A stretch of 64,000 bases of DNA from Streptomyces sp. NBC_01428 (GTDB lineage Bacteria; Actinomycetota; Actinomycetes; Streptomycetales; Streptomycetaceae), in the NCBI RefSeq assembly GCF_036231965.1, contig NZ_CP109499.1, positions 8,618,001 to 8,682,000 of the forward strand. The letters are read 5' to 3'. A program made the translations under genes and the position numbers. Shown in pieces: positions 1 through 8,381 of the stretch. Below the pieces are notes generated by a model. That model did not search any database, was not told the origin of the DNA, and worked only from the letters and a program-made list of their open reading frames with translations. Numbering within the stretch: the first letter of the stretch is position 1; each line of letters opens with the position of its first letter.

Positions 1-1
1 C

Positions 2-1021
2 GCCTCCGAGCGGTCGGCCCCGGGACGACTCCCCACCCCCGACCGCGGGCCGGCGGAGCGCCTGCTCGCCGTACCGCTGAAGAACCGTCGCGACGGCTGG
101 CTCCAGGAGGCCCTGCAGATCGCCGTCGCGGTCGAGTTCTCGACCATCCCGCCCTATCTGTGCGCCTGGTGGTCCATCAACGACCGCAAGAGCGAGGTCG
201 CCCAGCTGATCCGGCGCGTGGTGCTCGACGAGATGTTCCACCTCGGAGTCGTCTGCAACCTGCTCGTCGCGGTGGGCGGCCGACCGGACATCCACGCGGC
301 GGCGCCCCTCTACCCCGGCCCGCTGCCGGGCGGAGTGCACCCCGGGCTCGACGTCTACCTCTCGGGACTGACCAAGCCGTTCGTGCACGACGTCATGATG
401 GCCATCGAGGCTCCCGCCGCGCCGCTCACGGAGAGCGGCGACGACTCGCTCAGCATCGGCACCTTCTACGGGGAGCTGCTGAAGACGTTCCGGTCGGCGA
501 CGCCCGAGCTGTCCACGGCCCGGCAGTTGCAGCAGCGGGTCGGCGAGGACGACCTCAACCCTGTGAGGACGCTCGATGACGTCGAACACGCCATCGACAT
601 CATCCGTGAACAGGGCGAAGGCACCTCCAGCTCACCCGCGGACGCCCCTGGCGACGATCATGTGGCCCACTACTACGCGTTCGCCGAGATCTACCACGGC
701 CGGCAGCTGCGCGAGGAGGACGACGGCTGGCGGTACAGCGGACCGGTCGTGCCCTTCCCCGACGCCCGGCCCATGGCCAGGGTGCCGGCCGGCGGCTGGG
801 ACAGTCCGCCCGACGATGCCGGGCGACTCATCGGCGCCTTCGACAGCGCGTACGCCGGTGTGCTGGATTCGCTCGACGCCGCGTGGGCCGACGGTGGCGC
901 GAGCAGTCTGACCGCGGCGGTGCGGGCCATGGGCAGGCTGGAGTCTCCCGCCGTGGAGCTGATGGAGATGCGGATCCCCGGCTCCCAGGAGACGTACGGC
1001 CCGCAGTTCCGCCCGGTCTGA
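2..1021 (+). CDS. ferritin-like domain protein, 5'-truncated by window edge
   Basis: The reading frame is open from the first bases, so the true start lies outside the window. The N-terminal part reads as a ferritin-like helical bundle: a helix with VEFSTIPPYL, then the ExxH-type helix LDEMFHLGVVCN, later HYYAFAEIYHGR, which resemble carboxylate/His metal ligands. This pattern fits the ferritin-like family that includes VioB/RebD-associated domains (iminophenyl-pyruvate dimer synthase-like). The C-terminal third is less recognisable. The substrate is unknown, and no indole or violacein-type genes are visible nearby. The gene converges on the glyoxalase-fold gene, with a hairpin between them. 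Family assignment is fairly good; function is open. Confidence 0.75.
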   Translation, partial: ASERSAPGRLPTPDRGPAERLLAVPLKNRRDGWLQEALQIAVAVEFSTIPPYLCAWWSINDRKSEVAQLIRRVVLDEMFHLGVVCNLLVAVGGRPDIHAAAPLYPGPLPGGVHPGLDVYLSGLTKPFVHDVMMAIEAPAAPLTESGDDSLSIGTFYGELLKTFRSATPELSTARQLQQRVGEDDLNPVRTLDDVEHAIDIIREQGEGTSSSPADAPGDDHVAHYYAFAEIYHGRQLREEDDGWRYSGPVVPFPDARPMARVPAGGWDSPPDDAGRLIGAFDSAYAGVLDSLDAAWADGGASSLTAAVRAMGRLESPAVELMEMRIPGSQETYGPQFRPV

Positions 1022-1062
1022 CCGTTCGCCCCCCGACTCCCGCGCGGACTGCGGGGGAACGG
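1022..1062. terminator. bidirectional terminator hairpin
   Basis: The arms CCGTT...CCCCC and GGGGGAACGG form an imperfect stem between the convergent ferritin-like and glyoxalase genes. There is no clear T tract, as is common in Streptomyces. Confidence 0.45.
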
Positions 1063-1079
1063 CCAGGAGGCGGTGGTGG

Positions 1080-1427
1080 TCACTCCACCGGATTCTCGAT
1101 CAGCGTGATCCGGTTGCCGTCGGGGTCGTGGAGCGCGGCGAATCGTACGGTCTGTGCTCCGGGCTGGACCGTCCCGGCCGTGAGACCGCGTGCCGCGAGG
1201 TCGGCGAGAGCCTGGTCGAGGTCGTCCACGTTCAGGTTGAGCAGCGTCGAACCGGCGTGTTCGGGGTCCTGGAACACCTGGATCCAGCCGGTGGAGGTGA
1301 GGTGCCAGTCCGCGAGCCCGGGCATGGGCCGCAGGTCGGCGGGCCGTCCCAGCAGCCGTTCGTACCAGGCCACCGCCCGCTCGATGTCACTCACCGGGGC
1401 GACCGCGAGAACGCGTGTGATGGTCAT
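1080..1427 (-). CDS. glyoxalase/bleomycin-resistance (VOC) superfamily protein
   Basis: This 115-residue single VOC module starts at ATG 1427; the longer upstream frame overlaps the methyltransferase gene on the same strand and is not credible. It begins with a TRVLAVAPVSDIERAVAWYERLLG strand-helix unit and ends with a HDPDGNRITLIENP strand, the usual edges of a betaalphabetabetabeta VOC fold. The conserved E near the C terminus and an HLT segment could supply metal ligands. VOC proteins act as metal-dependent isomerases, dioxygenases or drug-binding proteins. It lies 59 bases downstream of the methyltransferase on the same strand and may be co-transcribed. The substrate cannot be inferred. 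Confidence 0.8.
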   Translation of the reverse strand: MTITRVLAVAPVSDIERAVAWYERLLGRPADLRPMPGLADWHLTSTGWIQVFQDPEHAGSTLLNLNVDDLDQALADLAARGLTAGTVQPGAQTVRFAALHDPDGNRITLIENPVE

Positions 1428-1486
1428 GGGGCAGATCTCTTCTCGCTGGGGGTGCAGTGTGTTCGGGACGCCCGGGTACCCAGGCC

Positions 1487-2335
1487 TCACGGCTTCTGTC
1501 CCCACGCCATCGCCATACCCGGTCCGAACTCGGCCAGGTCGGGGGATGCCAGGTAGGCGAGGGCCTCGTCGACGACGGCGGAGTCGACGAGGCCTGTCTC
1601 CACCAGGGCGGGCCGCATCCTGTTCCATGTCTCGGACCAGAAGCGGGCCAGGGGGCGGTCGGCGACCAGCGGCGGGCAGACGAGCTCTCCGGCGACCCGC
1701 CGGAGGCCCTCCTCGCGCAGGAAGTGCGGATAGGCGGGGACGGTGGACGTGTCGGTGCCGATGGTCGTCCTCAGCGCCTGCCACATGGCGTCCATGGTCC
1801 GGCGGTAGGCCGACCCCGGGTCCAGGACGTTCGGCATCTCCACGGCGTCGCCGAGCACGAGCCACCCGCCCGGGTTCAGCCACTCCGCGAGCCGAGCGAT
1901 GAGCCGGCGGCGTTCGGGGAGGTGCATGAGCACGAACCGGGCGTGAATCAGGTCGAAGCCGCCCAGGTCCAGAGCCTCGTCCCGGAGATCCGCGGTGACC
2001 ACCCGCAGGCGTGCGTCGGCCAGGGAGCCGAGGCCACTGGTGTCCCGGTCCAGGGCGACCACCTCGCCGGCGCCCGCCTCGTCCAGGAGCCACCGCAGGA
2101 CGGTGCCGGTCCCGGCTCCCACCTCCAGGCAGCGTCCGCCCCGCGCCGTGCCCAGGGCGAGCAGCCGACGAACGGTGACCGGGTCGTACACGAGCGCGGC
2201 CGCGTCGATCCGTTCCGCTTCCTCGGGGTGCTCCGGTTCGAACAGGTCCTTGCCGTAGTCGCCCTCGGAGACCGGAGCGCCGCTCACGTCCCGAACTCCC
2301 CGCGCCGACCTCCCGTGGCCGCCCTGTCCGTCCAT
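1487..2335 (-). CDS. class I SAM-dependent methyltransferase
   Basis: This is a 282-residue protein (or about 266 if the GTG near 2287 is used, which has a better-spaced GGGGAG site). Motif I is LEVGAGTGTVLRWLL, followed by the acidic loop VALDRD, then DLRDEALDLGGFDLIHARFVLMHLP, matching the Rossmann-like SAM-binding core of Methyltransf_11/25-type small-molecule methyltransferases. The last third is probably the substrate lid. It is likely the first gene of a two-gene unit with the downstream VOC protein. The methyl acceptor is unknown and no biosynthetic cluster is visible around it. Confidence 0.82.
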   Translation of the reverse strand: MDGQGGHGRSARGVRDVSGAPVSEGDYGKDLFEPEHPEEAERIDAAALVYDPVTVRRLLALGTARGGRCLEVGAGTGTVLRWLLDEAGAGEVVALDRDTSGLGSLADARLRVVTADLRDEALDLGGFDLIHARFVLMHLPERRRLIARLAEWLNPGGWLVLGDAVEMPNVLDPGSAYRRTMDAMWQALRTTIGTDTSTVPAYPHFLREEGLRRVAGELVCPPLVADRPLARFWSETWNRMRPALVETGLVDSAVVDEALAYLASPDLAEFGPGMAMAWGQKP

Positions 2336-2551
2336 GCCATGAGAACTCCCTGAGCAGTGAAGATCCGCCGTCTCTCAGGGTGGCAGCAATCCGTTGGGGC
2401 CGCAGAGCGTCGGGAGGCGGTAACGCTCGGCCTCCGCCTCCGGTGTGAGCGCCGAAACCCGCCGGCACCGCTCCGATAACATCATCGGTCTCACGGTGAT
2501 CGTCCTGATCGCCCGACCTTCACCAGAACACCTTGCGGTCTGGCCAGAAGG

Positions 2552-3961
2552 GTGAGCCCGGATGACCAGCACCCAACACATCGGCCAAAACAGTTGATAT
2601 CAGGAACATCGCGAAAGCCCTCGCGAGCAAGCAGCAGCATCGTGTCCGCCGTACGGCGTCGGCCCCAGCCGGTTCTGTGGGCCGCGGCGGGCGTGGCGGT
2701 CCTGGGCTTCCTCATCGCGCTGGAGATCGTCGCGCGGCGGTACGGCGAGCCCGGGCCGATCACCAACCTGGGGCGGGAGTTCGTCCTCGCCCCGCACTCG
2801 GGACCGCTGCTGTACGCCGGCCTGGCGCTGATGATGGTGGTGCTCTCCTGGCGGGAACGGTTCGTCGCGGCCGGGGCGGCCATCGGTATCGACGTCGTCC
2901 TCACGCTGGTGCGCTGGGTGGTCGGCGCCGACCTGAACTTCGGCAGCGGTGCGCTGTGGGTGCTGCTGGGCTGCGCGGTCGTCGCGGTCGTACGCCGCAC
3001 CGGCCGGGAACGTGCCCTGCTGCTGAAGGGCGTCGGGCTGGGCCTGCTCCTCGTGGGGGGCCACAAGACGGGTGACACCTGGCTGCTCATCACGTCGAAG
3101 ACACGGCACGCGGTGCTCGATCCGTACGTGGCGACCGCCGATCACGCGCTGGGCAACCCCTCATGGCTGGTGGGCCGCCTGGTCGCGGCCACCGACCCGA
3201 TCGGCACCCACGTCCTGAACGCGGTCTACGGTCAGCTTCCCCTGGCCGCGGCCCTCTTCGGGCTGTACCAGCTGCGCAACGTCGCCGCCGACCGCGGCTT
3301 CCCGGGCCATCACCTGGTGCGCACGTTCCTGGTCATCGGGCTGCTCGGCCCGGCCATCTACATGATCTTCCCGGTGGTCGGTCCGGTCTTCGCCTACAGC
3401 GCCGAGGGCGGGCCGTGGGCGGTGGCCGACCTGTGGCCGAACACGGCGCCGCCGCTCGGAGCGCTGCACGCGGTCCCGTTCGACGAGATCACCCCGCGCA
3501 ACTGCATGCCCAGCCTGCACACGGCCTGGGCCACCACGCTCTTCATCCACTCGCGCAAGGCACCGCGCGTCATGCGCTGGGTGGGCGCCTTCTGGCTGGT
3601 CGCCACACTCACCGCCACGCTGGGATTCGGTTACCACTACGGCGCGGACCTCCTGGCCGGGGTGGTGTTCGCGCTCACCGTCGAGGCGGCGATGCGCTCC
3701 TTCGACCGTGGCTGGGAACGCGCCGGAGCCCAGTTCGTCACCTACGGGGCGATCGTGTTCACCGCGCTCCTCCTGTCGTACCGCTTCCTGCCACTGGACA
3801 TGGCCCGGCACCCCTTCGTGTCCGGCCCCCTTCTCCTCCTGGCGACCGGCTCCGTGATCCACCTCTACGTCCGGATCACCGGCCTCTGGGACGCGACACC
3901 GGGCCCGAAGCCGGCCCTCGCGCAGCAGGTGGAACCGGAGCCCGCACTCCAGCAGGCGTAG
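2552..3961 (+). CDS. PAP2-superfamily membrane phosphatase (Aur1/Ipt1-like)
   Basis: This 469-residue polytopic membrane protein has about nine or ten hydrophobic helices. The phosphatase signature is split as in PAP2_3 proteins: CMPSLH at residues 318-323 and GYHYGAD at about 360-366, giving the catalytic His and supporting Asp. Such enzymes hydrolyse or transfer lipid phosphates or inositol phosphate at the membrane. The start chosen is GTG 2552, which has only a weak ribosome binding site; a later start would shorten only the basic, Ser-rich N terminus. The C-terminal tail is Pro/Glu-rich and probably cytosolic. The gene converges tail-to-tail with the SpoIIE phosphatase, 10 bases apart. 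Confidence 0.82.
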   Translation: MSPDDQHPTHRPKQLISGTSRKPSRASSSIVSAVRRRPQPVLWAAAGVAVLGFLIALEIVARRYGEPGPITNLGREFVLAPHSGPLLYAGLALMMVVLSWRERFVAAGAAIGIDVVLTLVRWVVGADLNFGSGALWVLLGCAVVAVVRRTGRERALLLKGVGLGLLLVGGHKTGDTWLLITSKTRHAVLDPYVATADHALGNPSWLVGRLVAATDPIGTHVLNAVYGQLPLAAALFGLYQLRNVAADRGFPGHHLVRTFLVIGLLGPAIYMIFPVVGPVFAYSAEGGPWAVADLWPNTAPPLGALHAVPFDEITPRNCMPSLHTAWATTLFIHSRKAPRVMRWVGAFWLVATLTATLGFGYHYGADLLAGVVFALTVEAAMRSFDRGWERAGAQFVTYGAIVFTALLLSYRFLPLDMARHPFVSGPLLLLATGSVIHLYVRITGLWDATPGPKPALAQQVEPEPALQQA

Positions 3962-3971
3962 TCCGCGCCGG

Positions 3972-5792
3972 TCAGGCAGGGAGGTCGGGCCGGTCCTCGT
4001 CGAGTTCGAACCACACGGTCTTGCCCTCAGGCTCCGGGCGGACGTTCCACTGGTGGGCCAGCAGATCGAGGAGGACCAGGCCGCGGCCCGAGGAGGAGAG
4101 CTCGCCGGGCGCGCGCCGGTGAGGGACGTCGTCGCTGCGGTCGGTGACCTCCACGCGCAGCCGGCGGTGCTCCGGCGAGCCACTGATCTCGGCCCGCAGG
4201 ACGGCGGCCTGCTCGGTGTGGACCAGGACATTGCCGAGGAGCTCGGAGGTGAGCAGGACGGCCGTGTCGACCTGGTCGGGACTCGCCCAGTCGTGGAGCA
4301 GACCCTGGAGCTCCATCCGGGCTTCGGACAGGCCACGGGCCTGGTCCTGTTCGAGGGTGAGGAAGAGCCGGCGCTCGGGCGGGGCGACCCCCGGCTCGCC
4401 CGCGTCGCGGCGGAGCAGGAGCAGAGCGATGTCGTCCTCGGTGAGCGACGCGTGCTGCGGGTGATCTCCCGGTTCCTGGGGGGCGACGACCGCGTTCAGC
4501 AGACGGTCCGCCATGCCGTCGAGGTCCTCGGACGAACCGGGGGAGAGGGCGTTGCGTACCCGGAGCCAGCCCGAGTACATGTCGTGACCGCCGGTCTCGA
4601 TCAGACCGTCGGTGCACAGCATGAGCACCTCGCCCTCGTTCAAAGTGAGGACGTTCACCGGATAGTCGTCCTCCCCGAGATTCAGCCCCAGGGGAAGCCC
4701 GCCGCCCAGGTGCTTGAGCAGGCAGGTTCCGTCCGGGAGCCGCAGGACGGGGTGCGGGTGCCCGGCGCGGGCGATGCGCAGGGTGCCGGTGGCCGGGTCC
4801 GCCTCCATGTAGATGCAGGTGGCGAAACGGTCCTCGTCCAGCGCCGCGAGGAACTGCGAGGCCCTCACCAGGACGGCGTCGGGCCCGTGCCCCTCGGCCG
4901 CGTAGGCGTGGATCGCCGTACGCAACTGGGACATCAGCCCCGCGGCGTGCACGTCGTGCCCCTGGACGTCACCGATCACCAGGCCCAGGCGCCCGTTGGG
5001 CAGGCTGAGGCTGTCGAACCAGTCACCGCCGACCATCAGACCGCCGCCGGTGGGGACGTACCGTGCGGCGACGGTGAGGCCGTCCACGCCGGGGCCGATA
5101 CGGCTCATGCTGCTGCGCAGGCTCTGCGAGAGGGCCAGATCGGCCTCGTCGGTGTACGTGCGCTCGATGCTCTGGCCGAGCAGGCGGGCCACGGTGGCCA
5201 GCAGCGCGCGGGCCCCCTCGGTCATCTCCAGCGGGGCGCTGAACCCGGCCACCCAAACGCCGGTGACCTGTCCGTAGGTGGTCAGCGGCAGATAGGCCCA
5301 GGCCTCGTGGCCCTTCTGCTCGCAGGACTGTCCGACGGGGAACCGGGTCCGGTACTCGTCCGACGAGGAGAGGAAGACGGGCCGCCCCGTCCGGACGGCC
5401 TGCGCCGCCGGGTGATCGCTGCCAAGAGTGACCCGGAAGTCGTCGGCCCCGCAGTCGGTGAATCCGAGCTGCGCCACGCAGTGCAGCCGCTCGCGGTCCG
5501 ACCGCAGGACCAACTGGCTGCGCAACGGCAGCGACGCGTCGGCCAGCCGGGGGACGAGGGCCAGCGTCTCGCGCAACGTCTCGGCCCGCGCGAGCGCGTG
5601 TCCCACCAGGAGATCGGCCTCACGGCCGCGCAGACGGTCCGACGGATCACCCGATCCGTCACCGACGGGGCCCGCCATCCGGTTGAGCGCCTCGACCTGG
5701 CGCACCTCGTCGTACTCCTCTGAGCCGCGCCGCTCCCGCCCTCCACCCACCTGCGCACTCCCGTCACTGCTCGGCGGTTTCCGTCCCCCCAT
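3972..5792 (-). CDS. GAF - SpoIIE PP2C phosphatase - HATPase multidomain regulator
   Basis: This protein is 606 residues from ATG 5792; the longer frame upstream is Pro/Arg-rich and non-coding in character. A GAF-like region occupies roughly residues 100-250 (LPLTTYGQVTGVWVAGF). It is followed by a PP2C/SpoIIE domain with metal-binding Asp in VGGDWFD and VIGDVQGHD, the AGHPHPVLRL strand and LCTDGLIE. The C terminus is an RsbW/SpoIIAB-like ATPase with an N-box (ELLGNVLVHT) and G-box (SGRGLVLLDLLAHQW). This architecture is very common in Streptomyces. These proteins dephosphorylate anti-sigma antagonists and may act as anti-sigma kinases. There is no partner STAS or sigma gene in the window, so it is an orphan. 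Confidence 0.88.
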   Translation of the reverse strand: MGGRKPPSSDGSAQVGGGRERRGSEEYDEVRQVEALNRMAGPVGDGSGDPSDRLRGREADLLVGHALARAETLRETLALVPRLADASLPLRSQLVLRSDRERLHCVAQLGFTDCGADDFRVTLGSDHPAAQAVRTGRPVFLSSSDEYRTRFPVGQSCEQKGHEAWAYLPLTTYGQVTGVWVAGFSAPLEMTEGARALLATVARLLGQSIERTYTDEADLALSQSLRSSMSRIGPGVDGLTVAARYVPTGGGLMVGGDWFDSLSLPNGRLGLVIGDVQGHDVHAAGLMSQLRTAIHAYAAEGHGPDAVLVRASQFLAALDEDRFATCIYMEADPATGTLRIARAGHPHPVLRLPDGTCLLKHLGGGLPLGLNLGEDDYPVNVLTLNEGEVLMLCTDGLIETGGHDMYSGWLRVRNALSPGSSEDLDGMADRLLNAVVAPQEPGDHPQHASLTEDDIALLLLRRDAGEPGVAPPERRLFLTLEQDQARGLSEARMELQGLLHDWASPDQVDTAVLLTSELLGNVLVHTEQAAVLRAEISGSPEHRRLRVEVTDRSDDVPHRRAPGELSSSGRGLVLLDLLAHQWNVRPEPEGKTVWFELDEDRPDLPA

Positions 5793-6104
5793 GCTCCGTC
5801 GGGCCCGGGCGGGCCGCCTCCCCAGCGCGCCGATCGTCGACGACCGGTCCGGTGGTCCGCACGACCGGGTCCGGCGCCCCGCCACGGCGATCGCGGGCCC
5901 GGACCGGGGAATCCGGCTCTCCGGTGCCGGGCGTCCGTACTCGTTCGGCCCACTCGTTCGGCCCACCGGGCGCGCGGGCCTCGTGACCGGACGGCACGGT
6001 GGTGGTGCCGACGCGGAGCAGGGGTCGGCGGCGTCGTGGAGGCCGCCGGATCGTCCACCGCGCACGCGGCGACCGGCACTCGGGAGCGTTCATCAGGAGG
6101 TCTC
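5793..6104. other. intergenic region between divergent genes
   Basis: About 310 bases separate the divergent SpoIIE-type regulator and the hypothetical gene. I see no inverted repeat or RNA structure that stands out; it presumably holds both promoters. Confidence 0.5.
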
Positions 6105-6761
6105 GTGCACGACAAGCCGCTCCTCAAGAGTGTCGGTGAGCTTCTGCACCGGCGGCACGGCGTCTCGACGCGCGCCGCCAGGCCGACGCCGGACGGGTTC
6201 GTCCTGGACAACGCGAAGGTCGCCGCGTTCACCGTCGGCACGATCAGCACCGAGGACGAGGTGGCGCTCGCCGACGAGGTGGCCGAGCTGCTCCCGCACC
6301 ACTGGGACATGCCCACCAAGTCGGTCGAGGCGCTGACCCCGCTCGTCGACCACCTCGGCGGCCAGCCGCAGCTGATGGCCTGGCTCGACCACCAGCCGGG
6401 CCTGCCCCGGTTGACGGCACGGATCTACGTCCTGCTGGGTCACCTCGACCAGTACAGCGAGGACAGCGCCGTCCTCGACGCGGTGCGACACGCCAGGTCC
6501 CAGAACCCCTATCCCACCGGGCTCCGCGGCTACCTGACCCCGGAGACCAACGACGAGACCCTCGGCGGTCTCGCGTTCCGGATCGAGGAACTCCTGGGTG
6601 ACAACCGCCAGGAGGACGCCACCGCGCTCGCCCTGACGACCGCGGACTGGCTGCGCCGCGCCGCCCGGGACGCCGAGAACCCGAACGCCGACGTCCGCGA
6701 GATGGGCGAGCTGATGGGCCACCTGCACGACGACATCAGCGAGGCCGCACCGCGTTCGTAG
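6105..6761 (+). CDS. hypothetical protein, helical, 218 aa
   Basis: The start is GTG 6105, chosen for the near-perfect AGGAGG at 6096-6100; the frame upstream of it is not needed. The 218-residue product is soluble, acidic and mostly alpha-helical, with no signal peptide or membrane segment. I do not recognise a family. A middle region is rich in acidic and hydrophobic residues (EDEVALADEVAELLPHHW), and the C-terminal helix repeats Asp/Glu. It is transcribed away from the SpoIIE regulator. The stop codon is followed at once by a helically phased tandem repeat that may belong to the 3' untranslated region. Confidence 0.7.
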   Translation: MHDKPLLKSVGELLHRRHGVSTRAARPTPDGFVLDNAKVAAFTVGTISTEDEVALADEVAELLPHHWDMPTKSVEALTPLVDHLGGQPQLMAWLDHQPGLPRLTARIYVLLGHLDQYSEDSAVLDAVRHARSQNPYPTGLRGYLTPETNDETLGGLAFRIEELLGDNRQEDATALALTTADWLRRAARDAENPNADVREMGELMGHLHDDISEAAPRS

Positions 6762-6766
6762 CGCGG

Positions 6767-6846
6767 AAGCACGAGCAAGTACCAGTAAGCACGAGCAAGT
6801 ACCGGTAAGCGCGGGCAAGCACTGGTAGGCACGAGGAAGCCCGAGT
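6767..6846. repeat. tandem repeat: 4 x 20 bp, made of 8 x 10 bp half-units
   Basis: Four 20-bp units start at 6767, 6787, 6807 and 6827; the first two differ at one base (AAGCACGAGCAAGTACCAGT). Each unit splits into two related 10-mers beginning AAG or AGG, giving eight 10-bp units phased with the DNA helix. It begins five bases after a stop codon. The gradual divergence from left to right suggests old duplication or slippage. Confidence 0.9.
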
Positions 6847-6948
6847 CCAGGGGCCCGTGTCCGTCCTCCGCATCCATCGACACCCTGTCGCGCGAAAAGG
6901 GTTACATCGCGCCCAAAGAGGGCGCCGATCGGTGACGAGAGGAACATC

Positions 6949-7182
6949 ATGATCGTCAAGAAGCTGCACGAAGCGGGCGTCCAGAGCGAACACGCCTATG
7001 TGGCGGCCTTCGGCTCCATCGGCCTGTCGCTCGTCTCCTGGCTGGCGTCCAACAAGCAGGAGAACATCGAACGGGCCGACCGCTGGGGCATCTTCGTGGG
7101 GGAGTGGGCGCCGACCTTCTTCGCCCTCGGCCTGGCCCTGGCCAACTACGAGAAGGCGGACCTCTACGCGGCCGACGGCTGA
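6949..7182 (+). CDS. small putative membrane-associated protein, 77 aa
   Basis: ATG 6949 is preceded by GAGAGGAA at good spacing. The 77-residue product has a hydrophobic segment at about residues 18-33 (YVAAFGSIGLSLVSWLAS) and a second at about 48-65 (GIFVGEWAPTFFALGLALANYE), separated by a charged loop. It is therefore likely a two-helix membrane protein with short polar ends. I do not recognise it beyond similarity in style to small Streptomyces membrane proteins. It is followed 80 bases later by the Ser-x-x repeat protein on the same strand, so the two may be co-expressed. Confidence 0.75.
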   Translation: MIVKKLHEAGVQSEHAYVAAFGSIGLSLVSWLASNKQENIERADRWGIFVGEWAPTFFALGLALANYEKADLYAADG

Positions 7183-7262
7183 GGCAGGGGCGCCGGACTC
7201 CCCGCCGGCGGCGAACGGTCGAGAAGTGACCGTGGACGACGGCTTTCGGGCAGGATGACCTC

Positions 7263-7628
7263 ATGACAAAACTGTCCGCACGGTCGGTCGGTCGTGGCTC
7301 CTCCGGTTCGGTGCTGTCGTTGTGGTCGCAGGACTCCGTCCTGTCCATCGGCTCGGTTGGGTCGGTGCTGTCCGTGGGATCGGTCGGCTCGGCCCTGTCG
7401 GTGGGGTCGATCGGGAGCGCTCTGTCCTTCGGGTCGATCGGCTCGTCCCTGTCGCTGATCTCGGCGGGCTCGTGGCTCAGCACGGGCTCCGTCCTGTCCG
7501 CGCAGTCCCGCTGGTCGGTACTGTCCTGGCGCGCCTCCCACGGCTTCCTGGCCGCCGGCGCGGTGGGCGCGGCGGCGGGAGGCGTCGTGCTGGCGGCCCA
7601 GTTGCTGCGCACGGCCCGGGAGGACTGA
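7263..7628 (+). CDS. Ser-x-x tripeptide-repeat protein with C-terminal membrane helix
   Basis: This 121-residue protein has an extraordinary primary structure. From about residue 15 to 89, Ser falls at nearly every third position. The repeat is organised as nonapeptides such as SVLSVGSVG, SALSVGSIG and SALSFGSIG, with small or hydrophobic residues in the two other positions. A C-terminal hydrophobic segment (GFLAAGAVGAAAGGVVLAAQLL, about residues 94-115) is followed by a short charged tail. A three-residue period implies a three-per-turn helix or a short-rung solenoid lying against a membrane anchor. The codons vary between repeats, so protein-level selection is likely. I cannot assign a function. 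GTG or other starts are not needed, as ATG 7263 fits. Confidence 0.75.
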   Translation: MTKLSARSVGRGSSGSVLSLWSQDSVLSIGSVGSVLSVGSVGSALSVGSIGSALSFGSIGSSLSLISAGSWLSTGSVLSAQSRWSVLSWRASHGFLAAGAVGAAAGGVVLAAQLLRTARED

Positions 7629-7639
7629 ACCGTCGGCCT

Positions 7640-7658
7640 CCTGACCTCACCGGTCAGG
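7640..7658. terminator. short terminator-like hairpin
   Basis: CCTGACC and GGTCAGG form a 7-bp stem with a 5-base loop, 11 bases after the Ser-x-x gene. Confidence 0.4.
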
Positions 7659-7806
7659 CCCGCGGCTCGCGTCGACCCACAGCACCGCCATGTCCAAGAC
7701 ATACGAGGCGCGATCGCTGACCAGCCGGGCGGTTGCCCGCGCGGTGTCGTCCGGGACCTGCCGCGCGGCTCAGCGGACTGGCCGGCTCGCCGTCGCGTCA
7801 CCGTCC

Positions 7807-8319
7807 TCAGGCCGGCAGGTCCCTGCCGGGATCGATGACCCAGTGGTTGGACTGGATGACGCGCCCCGCGAACTCCACCTCGACCTGGGTGAGGAGCCGG
7901 AAACCGACGGAGCGGCAGACGCCGTTCGAGGCCGCGTTCCGGGTCGCCGGAAAGGCGTGCACCCTGCCCCAGCGGTCCTGGTCCCGTGCCTGCTCCAGGA
8001 GGACGCGGACGGCGCGCTTGCCCAGACCCCGTCCCTGGAACTCGGGCAGGACCATCCAGCCGATCTCGGAGATCGGCCCGTCCTCGCCGTCGTGCGACCA
8101 GAGGGCCACCGATCCCGCCACGACGCCGGGGTCGCCCGCGTCGGGAACGATCATCCTGATCCACTCCCGGTCGGCCGCGGCCTGTTCGGCGTCCCTGCGG
8201 ACCTTGTCGGCCATGCCGTCCGCCGGGAGCGGTCCGCCGAGGTCGGTCATCATCGCGGGATCGCACCGCATCCGGACATACGCCTCGACGTCGTCCGGCG
8301 TGACGTTGCGCAGCTGCAC
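7807..8319 (-). CDS. GNAT-family N-acetyltransferase
   Basis: The start is GTG 8319, chosen because GAGGAGG lies six bases upstream; the longer upstream frame overlaps the LanC-like gene. The 170-residue product opens with VQLRNVTPDDVEAYVRMR, the beta1-alpha1 unit of GNATs. It contains the acetyl-CoA pyrophosphate loop LPEFQGRGLGKRAV (Q/RxxGxG/A) and the later ATRNAASNGVCRSVGF motif typical of RimJ/RimL-like members, where N precedes the terminal helix. It would transfer an acetyl group to an amine or protein N terminus. It sits just downstream of the LanC-like gene on the same strand, a neighbourhood that may or may not be functional. Confidence 0.85.
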   Translation of the reverse strand: MQLRNVTPDDVEAYVRMRCDPAMMTDLGGPLPADGMADKVRRDAEQAAADREWIRMIVPDAGDPGVVAGSVALWSHDGEDGPISEIGWMVLPEFQGRGLGKRAVRVLLEQARDQDRWGRVHAFPATRNAASNGVCRSVGFRLLTQVEVEFAGRVIQSNHWVIDPGRDLPA

Positions 8320-8381
8320 CTGTTCCTCCTCGATCGCCTCCGGGAGACCCTGACAAGGGGCCCCGCGGTCCGCCCCGCGAC

